NCBI GenBank assembly: GCA_049889415.1
Contig: JBMHDL010000003.1
Coordinates: forward strand, 434,001-498,000
Direction of reading: 5' to 3'
Length of the DNA stretch: 64,000 nt
DNA from: JAYQKL01 sp049889415
GTDB lineage: Bacteria > Pseudomonadota > Alphaproteobacteria > RS24
Shown here one piece after another: positions 43,081 through 51,658 of the stretch (its first letter is position 1; every line of letters starts with the position of its first letter). The translations under genes were made by a program, and so were the position numbers. Under the pieces are notes generated by a model. It was not told the DNA's origin, did not search any database, and was given only the letters and a program-made list of their open reading frames with translations.

Positions 43081-43764
43081 TCAACCGCGAAAGCCCAATC
43101 CGATGACATAGAGTTCGACAGATTCTTTGCGGCTGGCTTTGGGTTTCATATGAACGACCTTGGTGAAATTCCGTTTCAGATCATTCAACAGTTCTCCGGT
43201 CGCGCCGCCCTGAAAAACCTTGGCGCAAAAACTGCCACCGGGTTTCAGATTCTCAAAGGCGAACCATGCCGCCGCCTCAGCCAGCGCAACAGTTCGCAGA
43301 TGATCAGTTTTGCGGTGACCAGTCACATTCGCCGCCATATCTGACAAAACCGTGTCAATGCCGCGTCCCGCCATATCTTTGATCTTTTGTGGGGCCGCAT
43401 CTTCCATGAAATCCATTTTCAAAAATGCAGCACCCTGCACCGGCTCGACATCCAGCAGGTCAATACCGACAACAAAGCCCTTGTTTTCAAGCGCCCTGGT
43501 ACGGGCGACGGCCACCTGCAACCAGCCGCCTGGAGCCGCGCCAAGATCAATGACACAATGACCAGGCTTGAGCAGACCAAACCGGTCATCCATTTCGGTC
43601 AGCTTATAGGCAGCTCGTGACCTGTACCCCTCTTTCTGGGCTTTTTCAACATAGGGGTCGTTCAACTGGCGCTGCAGCCAACGGGTAGAGGATATTTTCC
43701 GGCCGCGGGCGGTTTTCACCCGCGTCTTGATCCGCCCCTGACGCCCGTGATCATCCTTGGACAT
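43081..43764 (-). CDS. rlmE: 23S rRNA 2'-O-ribose methyltransferase RlmE
   Basis: RlmE (FtsJ/RrmJ) methylates U2552 of 23S rRNA in late 50S assembly. The 227-residue protein has YRSRAAYKLTEMD, the SAM motif VIDLGAAPGGWLQVA (about 72-86), LSDMAANVTGH and KVFQGG, giving the K-D-K-E tetrad of the family. The basic N-terminus RGRKISSTRWLQRQLND is longer than in Escherichia coli, typical of alphaproteobacteria. It overlaps the ppx 3' end by 14 bases, so the two are coupled. It ends 132 bases before guaB. Confidence 0.96.
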   Translation of the reverse strand: MSKDDHGRQGRIKTRVKTARGRKISSTRWLQRQLNDPYVEKAQKEGYRSRAAYKLTEMDDRFGLLKPGHCVIDLGAAPGGWLQVAVARTRALENKGFVVGIDLLDVEPVQGAAFLKMDFMEDAAPQKIKDMAGRGIDTVLSDMAANVTGHRKTDHLRTVALAEAAAWFAFENLKPGGSFCAKVFQGGATGELLNDLKRNFTKVVHMKPKASRKESVELYVIGLGFRG

Positions 43765-44914
43765 GTTTTCCAGCCTTTGCTTTTTCCCGTTTGCGCGGAG
43801 GCATTTTCCTGCGCCCTTTCCGGATGCCGCGCTGATCTTTGCGGATCAGCCTCAGCAAAATACCTTCCCGCAATCCACGGTCAGCGACCTTGACGCTCGG
43901 CACAGGGTAAAATTCCAGAAAAGCCTCCAGAATGGCGCACCCCGTCAGCACAAGATCCGCCCTGTCAGAACCGATGCAAGGTTGCGCCGCTAATTGCTTT
44001 TGTGACATGCCCAAAAGCCGCTTAATGACATCTCGCACGGCATTCAATGACACGGATTTTCCATCGACTCGACTGCGGTCGTAAAATTTAAGCCCAAGTT
44101 GTACGGCCACTAAAGTGGTGACCGTTCCTGAGGTGCCGACCACCTGAAGCTTTGTCAAATCGCCGGCCCAACTCTGGCTTTCGACAAAATCACGAATGGC
44201 CTCGATGCATTCGTCACGCATCTTCTCATATCCCTCAACCGTCAAATGCCGCCCGTCAAAACGTTCAGTCAACCGCACGACACCAAGTGGAAAGCTCTTG
44301 GTCTCTTTCAGTTCAAAACGCCCGCTTTCCAGTCGTAGGTAGGAAATTTCGGTGCTTCCTCCCCCAATATCCAGCACAATCACATGCGGCCTTTTCCTGT
44401 CAAACAGCTCACCGCAACTGACCGAGGCAAGCTCGGCCTCATCACGCGCACCAATAATCTGGAATTTCAGCCGTGTTTCCTTTGTCACCCTGTCAATAAA
44501 TTCCGCTCCATTGTCGGCGTCACGGCACGCTTCAGTCGCTACACAGCGCATTCTTTTAATGTTGTATTTTCTCACTTTTCCGGCGCAGATGCGCAAAGCC
44601 GACAGTGCCCGGTCCATTGCGTCCGCTGAGAGCCGGCCCGTTGTTTCCAGCCCCTCACCCAAGCGCACCACCCTCGAAAAAGAGTCGACCACCTTGAAGT
44701 TTTTCCCCTCCGGGGCAACAATCAACAATCGGCAATTATTGGTCCCAAGATCAATGGCCGCATAAAGCGGTTCACCGGACGCATTGGACTTGGTGTTTTG
44801 GCCATGTTTACGGGATCGGTAAGGACGTCTTTTTTTATGCTGATAAGAGGATTTATCGCTTTTTTCCGAAAAATCATCTGATTTCGCCTGATCAGGCTGC
44901 GGTATTTTATCCAT
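43751..44914 (-). CDS. ppx: Exopolyphosphatase / pppGpp phosphohydrolase family protein
   Basis: Ppx/GppA enzymes remove phosphate from polyphosphate ends or from pppGpp. The product of about 387 residues has the actin-like phosphate loop AAIDLGTNNCRLLIV (near 52), VLDIGGGSTEISYL and GTSGTVTTL. A basic N-terminal extension (KKRRPYRSRKHG) and a basic tail (KGRRKMPPRKREKAK) surround a single catalytic domain, with no C-terminal HD domain visible. I use ATG 44914 (MDKIPQPD). Whether the substrate is polyphosphate or pppGpp cannot be decided. ppk is at the other end of the window. Confidence 0.9.
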   Translation of the reverse strand: MDKIPQPDQAKSDDFSEKSDKSSYQHKKRRPYRSRKHGQNTKSNASGEPLYAAIDLGTNNCRLLIVAPEGKNFKVVDSFSRVVRLGEGLETTGRLSADAMDRALSALRICAGKVRKYNIKRMRCVATEACRDADNGAEFIDRVTKETRLKFQIIGARDEAELASVSCGELFDRKRPHVIVLDIGGGSTEISYLRLESGRFELKETKSFPLGVVRLTERFDGRHLTVEGYEKMRDECIEAIRDFVESQSWAGDLTKLQVVGTSGTVTTLVAVQLGLKFYDRSRVDGKSVSLNAVRDVIKRLLGMSQKQLAAQPCIGSDRADLVLTGCAILEAFLEFYPVPSVKVADRGLREGILLRLIRKDQRGIRKGRRKMPPRKREKAKAGKHVQG

Positions 44915-44971
44915 GAGCGTAAAGCTCCATAAGTGTAAGGGCGCCCTCAAGGAGGGGATCGACACGGGTCG

Positions 44972-45000
44972 TTGCAATTATTTAGCCATATCCCTATTGA
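44972..45000 (+). promoter_or_regulatory. Candidate promoter of the RND efflux operon
   Basis: TTGCAA (44972-44977), 17-base spacer and TATTGA (44995-45000). It lies in the 214-base divergent region between ppx and the adaptor gene, which otherwise holds nothing I can name. Confidence 0.35.
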
Positions 45001-45128
45001 AAATGCTATAGTTTTTAGCGATGTTGATGTCGTCAAGATCTGAAGGATTAAATTAAGGCCACTTCAGTCGTTTTACCGTAAACATACATATTTCCAATTT
45101 AACTGAACATTTCCCAGCCAAGAGCATC

Positions 45129-46283
45129 ATGCTGAAATATTTTGATTTTCTCAACCGCTTCCCGTTTTACAGGGTCCTGCCGGACCAGGGCAAACTTGCT
45201 GTGGTTCTTACATTGCTCGTCATCGTCTGGTCTTTAAGCGGATTTTTGATCCCCAGCGGACCGGCTCTTGAGCTTCCCGAAACAATTGCGGAACGGAACA
45301 AAACAACCAATCGCATGACAGTCCGGACAGAGGTTTTCAAACCGTCCAGCCAAGCCGAAATTATTGTCGTCAGGGGCGCAACTGAAGCGGACAGAACCGT
45401 CCAGCTGGTGGCGCAGACATCCGGCACCATCGAAACCCTGCCATTTGCGAAAGGCGCCTTTGTCAAGGCCGGACAGACTGTATGCCAGCTGGATGTCGAT
45501 GCGCGCCAAGCACGGGTTGAAGAGGCTGAAGCCTTGACGCGCGCCCGCGAGATAGACTACAAAGCCGCCCGGAAACTTGTTGAAAAAGGTCATTTTTCCG
45601 TTAGCCGGGCAGCCGCGGCAAAGGCCGCTTATGACACCGCCGTCGCCCTGCACAAACAAAGCCGGGTCGAACTGGAACGCACCCGCATCAAGGCGCCGTT
45701 TGACGGGATTTATGATGAACAACCCTTGGAAGTGGGCGATTTCATTGCTCTTGGCCAGACCTGCGGCTCGATCGTCAACAAAGACCCCCTGATGGTGGTC
45801 GCTCAGGTATCGGAAACCCAAATCAGCGCTTTGGAACCTGGTGCACCGGCCAGCGTAAAACTGGTCACGGGCGAGACCGTGCAGGGCACATTGACTTACG
45901 TTGCATCCCAGGCTGACCGCCGCACCCGCACATTTACGATTGAGATCACATTGCCCAACAAGGACAATCTTCTGCGTGATGGGGTCAGTGCTGAAGTGAC
46001 CCTGACCGGCAGACAGCGGCAGGCCTATCTCATCCCCCACAGCATCATCTCCCTCAGTACGGACGGTAAGGTCGGCGTAAATGTCGTCAGGGACAATATT
46101 GTGACGTTCACCCCGGTTACCATCCTGTCGGATGATTTGAGCGGTCTTTTTGTCGTCGGGCTGGAGGGCGAGGCCGAAATCATCACCGTCGGGCAGAATT
46201 TTGTCAAAGACGGGCAACGTGTTCAAATCACCCGGTCCGCGTCCCAGCTGAAAGAGACAAGGGTCGACAAGCCCCTGGACTAG
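45129..46283 (+). CDS. RND efflux periplasmic adaptor (membrane fusion protein)
   Basis: A 384-residue adaptor linking an RND pump to an outer-membrane channel. It is anchored by one N-terminal hydrophobic segment (about 22-45) with no lipoprotein cysteine. Next come the lipoyl-like half motif (TIETLPFAKGAFVKAGQTVCQLDVD), a coiled-coil hairpin (about 120-180), the second lipoyl half (TRIKAPFDGIYDEQPLEVGDF) and a beta-barrel/MP domain. Its gene ends three bases before the pump gene. No outer-membrane channel gene is adjacent. Confidence 0.92.
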   Translation: MLKYFDFLNRFPFYRVLPDQGKLAVVLTLLVIVWSLSGFLIPSGPALELPETIAERNKTTNRMTVRTEVFKPSSQAEIIVVRGATEADRTVQLVAQTSGTIETLPFAKGAFVKAGQTVCQLDVDARQARVEEAEALTRAREIDYKAARKLVEKGHFSVSRAAAAKAAYDTAVALHKQSRVELERTRIKAPFDGIYDEQPLEVGDFIALGQTCGSIVNKDPLMVVAQVSETQISALEPGAPASVKLVTGETVQGTLTYVASQADRRTRTFTIEITLPNKDNLLRDGVSAEVTLTGRQRQAYLIPHSIISLSTDGKVGVNVVRDNIVTFTPVTILSDDLSGLFVVGLEGEAEIITVGQNFVKDGQRVQITRSASQLKETRVDKPLD

Positions 46284-46286
46284 ATT

Positions 46287-49200
46287 ATGATTGAGCGGTT
46301 TATCCTCTATGCCATTTCGCGCTCCCGCGCCGTCTTGACCATCCTCGCCTGTGTGCTGATCGGCGGCATCATCTCCATGTACACCATCCCCAAGCAGAGC
46401 GACCCGGATATTCCGATCCCGTTTGTCTATGTTAATGTCGTCTATCCCGGCATTTCACCGGATGACGCGGAACGCCTGATCACCAAGCCGCTTGAGGTGG
46501 AATTGCAGCAGATTGAAGGCTTGGTGGAAATTTACGGCTTCAGCGCCCAAAATTACGGCGCCGTATTGATTGAGTTTGAAGTCAATCACAATATTGACAG
46601 CGCCCTGGCTGATGTCCGCGCCCTGGTAGACCAAGCCAAAAAGGAATTTCCCGAAGAGGCCGAGGAGCCACTGGTCAAGGAAATCAATGCGACCGCCTAT
46701 CCGGCGCTGTTTGTGGCCCTATACGGTGACATTAGCGAACGGGAACTTATCCGCAGGTCGAAAAAGCTCAGCGATGAAATTCAAAAACTGAGTACGGTTC
46801 TGGAGACGAGCATCCTCGGGTACCGCGAGGAATTGCTCGAAGTCATTGTGGATCCGGTGCGCATGGAGAGTTACCGGATCACACATGATGATTTGTATCA
46901 GGTCATCCGGGCCAATAACCGCGTCATCCCCGCCGGCGAAATCGACACCGGATTGGGCCGCTACACCATTTCCGTACCCGGGCTTTTCCAGTCCCGGGAG
47001 GACATCCGCAACATCCCGGTCAAAGTGAACGGCAATGCTGTCGTTTCCCTCGGCGATATTGCCGAGGTAAGGCGCACCTATGTTGATAAGAAAACCATCA
47101 CCCGATTCAACGGCAAACCGGCTACGGTCATTCAGGTGTCACGGCGCATGAACGGCAACCTTCTTCAGATGATTGAGGACGTCAAACAGACCAGCCTGTC
47201 CTTTGCGCAGGATTGGCCGGATGAAATCAAACTTGAGTTCAGCTTTGACCGCTCATCCGTAGCCACCATGATGGTCAACAATATGCGGGACTCCATCACC
47301 AATGCGATTATTCTCGTCATGTTGCTGGTGATCGCGGCCTTGGGTTACCGGTCGTCAATTCTTGTCGGCATCGCAATCCCCACCAGCTTTATCGCGACTA
47401 TTTTGATTTTCAACATGATGGGATATGCCCTCAATATTGTGCTCATGTTCGGCCTGATTTTATCGGTCGGGCTTCTTGTCGACGGGGCCATTGTGGTTGT
47501 CGAATATGCGGACAGAAAAATGGCCGAAGGGGTTGACCGAAAAAAAGCCTATGCCATGTCCTCCAGCCGGATGTTCCTGCCGGTGCTGTCGTCAACGGCG
47601 ACCACTTTGGTCGCCTTCCTGCCGCTGCTGTTCTGGCCGGGAGTGTCGGGGGAATTCATGAAATATTTCCCGATAACCCTGATTATCGTGCTGATCGCCT
47701 CGCTTTTCGCAGCCTTGCTGTTTTTGCCGGTCTTGGGCGGCCTATTCGGGCAGACCGAGGTCAAAGATACTGAGGGCATGAGCAATCTAGCGGTCGGTAG
47801 CGGCGCTGATTTGGAGTCCATGGACAGCATGACCGGACGCTATATCCGGTTCTTGAAAGCCAGCTTCAAATATCCGGGCCGCTGGATATTGACCTGTCTG
47901 GGGCTGCTTGTCGGCATTTTCTACCTGTATGGCGCGGTTGGACAGGGAACACGCTATTTCCCTGAAATCCCTGTGGATGAAGGTGCCGTTATGGTGCGTG
48001 CCCGCGGCAATATTTCCCTGCAGGATGCTGAGGCGCTGACCTCGAAAGTCGAACAAATCGTCATGTCAGTGGAAGGCATTGAGTCAACCGTCACGCAGAT
48101 CAACCCCAATCTGGGCTATACCTCCAACAGTGGGGATGACCGAGTGCCGGTTGATGTTGTCGGTCAGATTTATTTCTCCTTGAATGATTACAAGCTCAGG
48201 GAACTGAACTCCTTTGAGTTACTGGACATGTTGCGGGAAAAAACAAAAGGATTCCCCGGTATTATTGTCGAAATCGGTGAGACCGAACAGGGGCCGCCGG
48301 TCGGTAAGGATGTCCAGTTGCAAATGCGTTCACCCGATTATGCCGCCCTTGAAGATGCCGTAAGGCGCAGCCGTGCTTTCTTTGATTCCCAGACTGCTGT
48401 GCTGACGGATATTGAGGACAATCTGCCCCTGCCCGGCATCGAATGGATTATTGATGTTGATCGGGAAAAAGCCGGTCGGTTCGGCACCAATGTGAGCGCC
48501 GTCGGCGGGATGGTTCAGATGATCACCAACGGCACCAAACTCGGCACATACCGGCCTTTTGATGCAGATGAGGAAATGGACATCCGGATCCGTTATCCGG
48601 ATGAGATGCGGGACATTGAGAACATGGACAACCTGCGGATCATGACCCCGCGCGGGCAAATTCCAATCAGCAATTTCATCGAGCGCAAGGCCGCCCAAAG
48701 AAAAGTCAAGATTGACCGGCTGGACGGAGAGCGCCAAATCACCATTAAGGCCAACACAATGGTCGACCCAGATACCGGACAGAAAATCGCCGCTGAAAAA
48801 GCCGTTGATCTGGTCGAAAACTGGGTTGCCAAGCAGGACTTCGCCGACAAGGTCGAATATCGATTTCGCGGCAGCGATGAAGAGTCGGAAGCCGCGGCGG
48901 AATTTCTCGGCGGTGCCATGCTGACGGCCCTATCGATGATGTTCATCATTCTGCTGATGCAGTTCAACAGTTTCTATTTTGCCACATTGACCCTGTCCAT
49001 GGCTGTGCTGTCCAGCTTTGGTGTTCTGATCGGGTTAATTGTCATGCAGCGCGAATTCATTGTCATCATGACTGGTCTGGGAATCATCGCCCTGGCCGGT
49101 ATTGTCGTCAACAATGCCATCGTCCTGATCGACACCTATCAACGCCTGCGCTCTCATTACCCAACTGCGGAAGAAGCCGTACTCAAGGCCAGCGCCCAGC

Positions 49201-49484
49201 GTTTGCGGCCGATTTTGATTACAACGGCGACTACCGTTATCGGCATGCTGCCTCTGGCCATTGGCGTCAGCATCAATGTGTTGACCAGAACCATTGAATT
49301 CGGCTCACCAATTTCGTTTTGGTGGAAAGACACTGCCCTGGCGATCAGTTTCGGCCTGACCTTTTCGACCGTCATAGCGCTTGCCATTCTGCCCCTGATG
49401 ATCATATTGCCTGAAAAACTGGCTCCTAAATGGCTAGCGTTCAGAGAGGAAGTGAGGCAAAGGGCCGGACTTCCCGGTGAATAA
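46287..49484 (+). CDS. RND superfamily efflux pump permease
   Basis: A 1065-residue inner-membrane pump of the HAE-type RND family, with twelve expected membrane segments and two large periplasmic domains. The start FILYAISRSRAVLTIL and SDPDIPIPFVYVNVVYPGISPDDAERLI are typical. The proton relay is altered: segment 4 has LVDGAIVVVEYA (one Asp, then Gly, where AcrB has Asp-Asp) and segment 10 has VVNNAIVLIDTY, lacking the AcrB lysine and carrying an Asp further on. Such a pattern occurs in other RND subgroups, so the pump may be active with a different relay. Substrate unknown. Confidence 0.93.
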   Translation: MIERFILYAISRSRAVLTILACVLIGGIISMYTIPKQSDPDIPIPFVYVNVVYPGISPDDAERLITKPLEVELQQIEGLVEIYGFSAQNYGAVLIEFEVNHNIDSALADVRALVDQAKKEFPEEAEEPLVKEINATAYPALFVALYGDISERELIRRSKKLSDEIQKLSTVLETSILGYREELLEVIVDPVRMESYRITHDDLYQVIRANNRVIPAGEIDTGLGRYTISVPGLFQSREDIRNIPVKVNGNAVVSLGDIAEVRRTYVDKKTITRFNGKPATVIQVSRRMNGNLLQMIEDVKQTSLSFAQDWPDEIKLEFSFDRSSVATMMVNNMRDSITNAIILVMLLVIAALGYRSSILVGIAIPTSFIATILIFNMMGYALNIVLMFGLILSVGLLVDGAIVVVEYADRKMAEGVDRKKAYAMSSSRMFLPVLSSTATTLVAFLPLLFWPGVSGEFMKYFPITLIIVLIASLFAALLFLPVLGGLFGQTEVKDTEGMSNLAVGSGADLESMDSMTGRYIRFLKASFKYPGRWILTCLGLLVGIFYLYGAVGQGTRYFPEIPVDEGAVMVRARGNISLQDAEALTSKVEQIVMSVEGIESTVTQINPNLGYTSNSGDDRVPVDVVGQIYFSLNDYKLRELNSFELLDMLREKTKGFPGIIVEIGETEQGPPVGKDVQLQMRSPDYAALEDAVRRSRAFFDSQTAVLTDIEDNLPLPGIEWIIDVDREKAGRFGTNVSAVGGMVQMITNGTKLGTYRPFDADEEMDIRIRYPDEMRDIENMDNLRIMTPRGQIPISNFIERKAAQRKVKIDRLDGERQITIKANTMVDPDTGQKIAAEKAVDLVENWVAKQDFADKVEYRFRGSDEESEAAAEFLGGAMLTALSMMFIILLMQFNSFYFATLTLSMAVLSSFGVLIGLIVMQREFIVIMTGLGIIALAGIVVNNAIVLIDTYQRLRSHYPTAEEAVLKASAQRLRPILITTATTVIGMLPLAIGVSINVLTRTIEFGSPISFWWKDTALAISFGLTFSTVIALAILPLMIILPEKLAPKWLAFREEVRQRAGLPGE

Positions 49485-49485
49485 G

Positions 49486-50277
49486 TCAGATGGCGTTTTT
49501 GGATTTCAGTTGGTGAAACCGCCAGGCGATGAACGGCATGCTCACTGTGTAAATAGCCCCGATCAACAACAGGCCGACCCAGGGAAATGTGAGCAATGTT
49601 CCGGCCACAAGACCGAATGCCAAAAGAATAAACAGGGCCTGGCGCCGCTTGAAACTGAAGGACAGTCCCTTTGTGGATGGTGTCGGAATATTGCTGACCA
49701 TGAAGGCGGCAAGACAGATTGTATAGATACAAATCAACACATAGTGGGTTTTCATGTCCGGCGCCCCGGCAAATTCAAGAATCAAGGGTACCAGCACTAG
49801 CATGCCGGCGGCCGGGCTGGGCATGCCGGTGAAAAACTGATCGCGCCAGACTGGCCGGTCCGGATCTTCAGCCTGGACGTTGAATCTGGCCAGCCGCAAC
49901 GCCGCACAGACTGTAAAGGCCAGCATCGCCAACCAGCCCAGACGTCCCATATCTGCCATGCCCCACATGTAAACCAGCAAAACTGGCGCAACGCCAAAAT
50001 TCAGAAAATCCACCAGTGAGTCGAGTTGGGCACCGATTTTACTTTCAACTTTCATCAAACGGGCAATGCGTCCGTCCATGGCATCCAGTAAAGAGGCAAT
50101 GAACAACAGTATCACGGACGCCTCAAACCGACCATCCAGACCGTGGCGTATTGACGTCAATCCACAGCACAGCGCCAAGACCGTGACGGCATTTGGGATC
50201 AGGCGGATGAGTGAAATTTTTTTCTCACCCTGGTCACGACCGCCTTTGAGCCTTTCGGTGATTGGTTGACGTTGCAT
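49486..50277 (-). CDS. pssA: CDP-diacylglycerol-serine O-phosphatidyltransferase
   Basis: PssA makes phosphatidylserine in the inner membrane from CDP-diacylglycerol and serine. The 263-residue protein has a basic N-terminus, several hydrophobic segments and the CDP-alcohol phosphotransferase motif DAMDGRIAR followed by GAQLDSLVD (about 65-90). It starts five bases after the psd stop, so both steps of phosphatidylethanolamine synthesis are co-transcribed. Its stop is one base away from the convergent RND stop, leaving no terminator space. It belongs to the membrane-bound (type II) PssA group. Confidence 0.95.
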   Translation of the reverse strand: MQRQPITERLKGGRDQGEKKISLIRLIPNAVTVLALCCGLTSIRHGLDGRFEASVILLFIASLLDAMDGRIARLMKVESKIGAQLDSLVDFLNFGVAPVLLVYMWGMADMGRLGWLAMLAFTVCAALRLARFNVQAEDPDRPVWRDQFFTGMPSPAAGMLVLVPLILEFAGAPDMKTHYVLICIYTICLAAFMVSNIPTPSTKGLSFSFKRRQALFILLAFGLVAGTLLTFPWVGLLLIGAIYTVSMPFIAWRFHQLKSKNAI

Positions 50278-50282
50278 GGAGT

Positions 50283-50975
50283 CTAAATGGCTTCACCCTG
50301 TACGGGGCCATCCTTGCTGTTGAGGTCTGCAATGACTGTTTCGCCGGAAATCGCCAATTGTCCAAGCGCAACTTTGGGCTGCACCCCGTCTGGCAGGTAG
50401 ATATCAACGCGGCTGCCGAAACGGATCAGGCCAAACCGTTCGCCCGTTCTCAGTGTTTCCCCCTCTTCCGCCCAGCATAAAATCCGGCGGGCCACAAGCC
50501 CGGCAATCTGAACCACAACCATGTCTCGCCCGTCAGGCAATTCGACCAACAAAGACTGGCGCTCATTTGACTCGCTCGCCTTGTCGAGGTCTGCATTCAA
50601 AAACCGTCCGGTTCTGTAACGCGACATTTTGATGACGCCCTCATGCGGCAGGCGGTTCACATGACAATTGAAGACATTCATGAAAACAGATACCCGTGTG
50701 CGGGTCGCAATGCCGAGGCCAAGCTCGGGAGGCGGGGTTGCCTCGGTGATCATGTTGACGACACCGTCTGCAGGTGACACCACCAGACCGTCCTGTTGCG
50801 GAACGGTACGGTCCGGATCCCTGAAGAAATAGGCGCACCATAAGGTCAACACCACACCTATCCAGCCCAGAAATGAGGAAATGAAAAACAGGATAAAGGT
50901 GACGGCGGCAAAAATGCCGATAAAACGAAAGCCTTCTGGATGGATGGGAACCAAGACAGAGGTTATTGCACGCAT
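50283..50975 (-). CDS. psd: Phosphatidylserine decarboxylase proenzyme
   Basis: Psd converts phosphatidylserine to phosphatidylethanolamine using a pyruvoyl group made by self-cleavage. The 230-residue protein is the short form. It has an N-terminal membrane segment pair (about 18-50), FFRDPDRTVPQ, VVSPADG, and the cleavage site FGSR with Gly187-Ser188 near the C-terminus, Ser188 becoming pyruvoyl. Bacterial relatives use LGST or FGSR at this place. It is followed by pssA. Confidence 0.95.
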   Translation of the reverse strand: MRAITSVLVPIHPEGFRFIGIFAAVTFILFFISSFLGWIGVVLTLWCAYFFRDPDRTVPQQDGLVVSPADGVVNMITEATPPPELGLGIATRTRVSVFMNVFNCHVNRLPHEGVIKMSRYRTGRFLNADLDKASESNERQSLLVELPDGRDMVVVQIAGLVARRILCWAEEGETLRTGERFGLIRFGSRVDIYLPDGVQPKVALGQLAISGETVIADLNSKDGPVQGEAI

Positions 50976-51042
50976 TGCTTACTTCCTTCGTCAACTTTGA
51001 AGCAGGTCTTTTTGAATACATACCATAATTAACTGCAAAGTG

Positions 51043-51071
51043 GTGAAGAATCACCAAATTTACGGCATAAT
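51043..51071 (+). promoter_or_regulatory. Candidate promoter of the LOG-family gene, overlapped by an inverted repeat
   Basis: GTGAAG (51043-51048), 17-base spacer and CATAAT (51066-51071). The inverted repeat GGTGA-AGAA-TCACC (51042-51055) covers the -35 element. A repressor site is possible. Confidence 0.35.
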
Positions 51072-51097
51072 AGGCTTGCCCTCCGGAGTCCCAAATT

Positions 51098-51658
51098 ATG
51101 TCACATATCAGTTCAGTCTGCGTTTTCTGCGGGTCCCGAAACGGGAACACAGTCGGTTTTGCCGCCGAAGCGGAAATTCTTGGCCGGCTTTTGGCGCAAA
51201 ATACACTCAAAACGGTCTATGGCGGCGGCCAAATCGGACTGATGGGGATACTAGCGAAAAGCGCACTCGCCCATGGCGGCCATGTTACGGGTATCATCCC
51301 AAAATTCCTGAACCGCCGCGAAATCAAATTTGATGCGGTCAGTGAAATCATTGAAACAGAAACCCTGCGCGAACGCATCCGCGTCATGGCGGAGCGATCT
51401 GATGCCTTCATCGTCCTGCCCGGTGGGGTGGGCACATTGGATGAGTTGATGCAAATGCTGACCATGAACATATTGCGGGAGCATGACAAAGCACTCATCC
51501 TGATTGACAAAGACGGGTTCTGGCAACCTTTGATTAAGCTTTTGGACGCTATGTCCGAGGCCGGCTTTTTGTATCCGGGAACACGTGACAGGCTGACCTT
51601 GGTTGGTGATGCAGAGGCGGCCGTGGCAGCTTTGCAAGAGCTTAACGCTGAAGATTAG
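51098..51658 (+). CDS. LOG family protein (Rossmann fold nucleoside 5'-monophosphate phosphoribohydrolase)
   Basis: LOG proteins hydrolyse cytokinin or other nucleoside 5'-monophosphates to base and ribose 5-phosphate. The 186-residue protein shows the family motifs VFCGSRNG, TVYGGGQIGLMG and PGGVGTLDE (108-116), which carries the catalytic Glu. Many bacterial members were once mislabelled lysine decarboxylases. A role in nucleotide salvage is more likely than hormone synthesis here. The stop overlaps that of cimA by four bases. Confidence 0.9.
   Translation: MSHISSVCVFCGSRNGNTVGFAAEAEILGRLLAQNTLKTVYGGGQIGLMGILAKSALAHGGHVTGIIPKFLNRREIKFDAVSEIIETETLRERIRVMAERSDAFIVLPGGVGTLDELMQMLTMNILREHDKALILIDKDGFWQPLIKLLDAMSEAGFLYPGTRDRLTLVGDAEAAVAALQELNAED

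Noticed and set aside
44915..45128. Small gene or RNA gene between ppx and the efflux adaptor
   Set aside because: No open frame with a ribosome site and no tRNA-like fold; only promoter-like elements were seen.
45234..46226. Long open frame of 330 codons antisense to the efflux adaptor gene
   Set aside because: It mirrors the adaptor's codon structure, has no recognisable domain and the adaptor is certain on the other strand.
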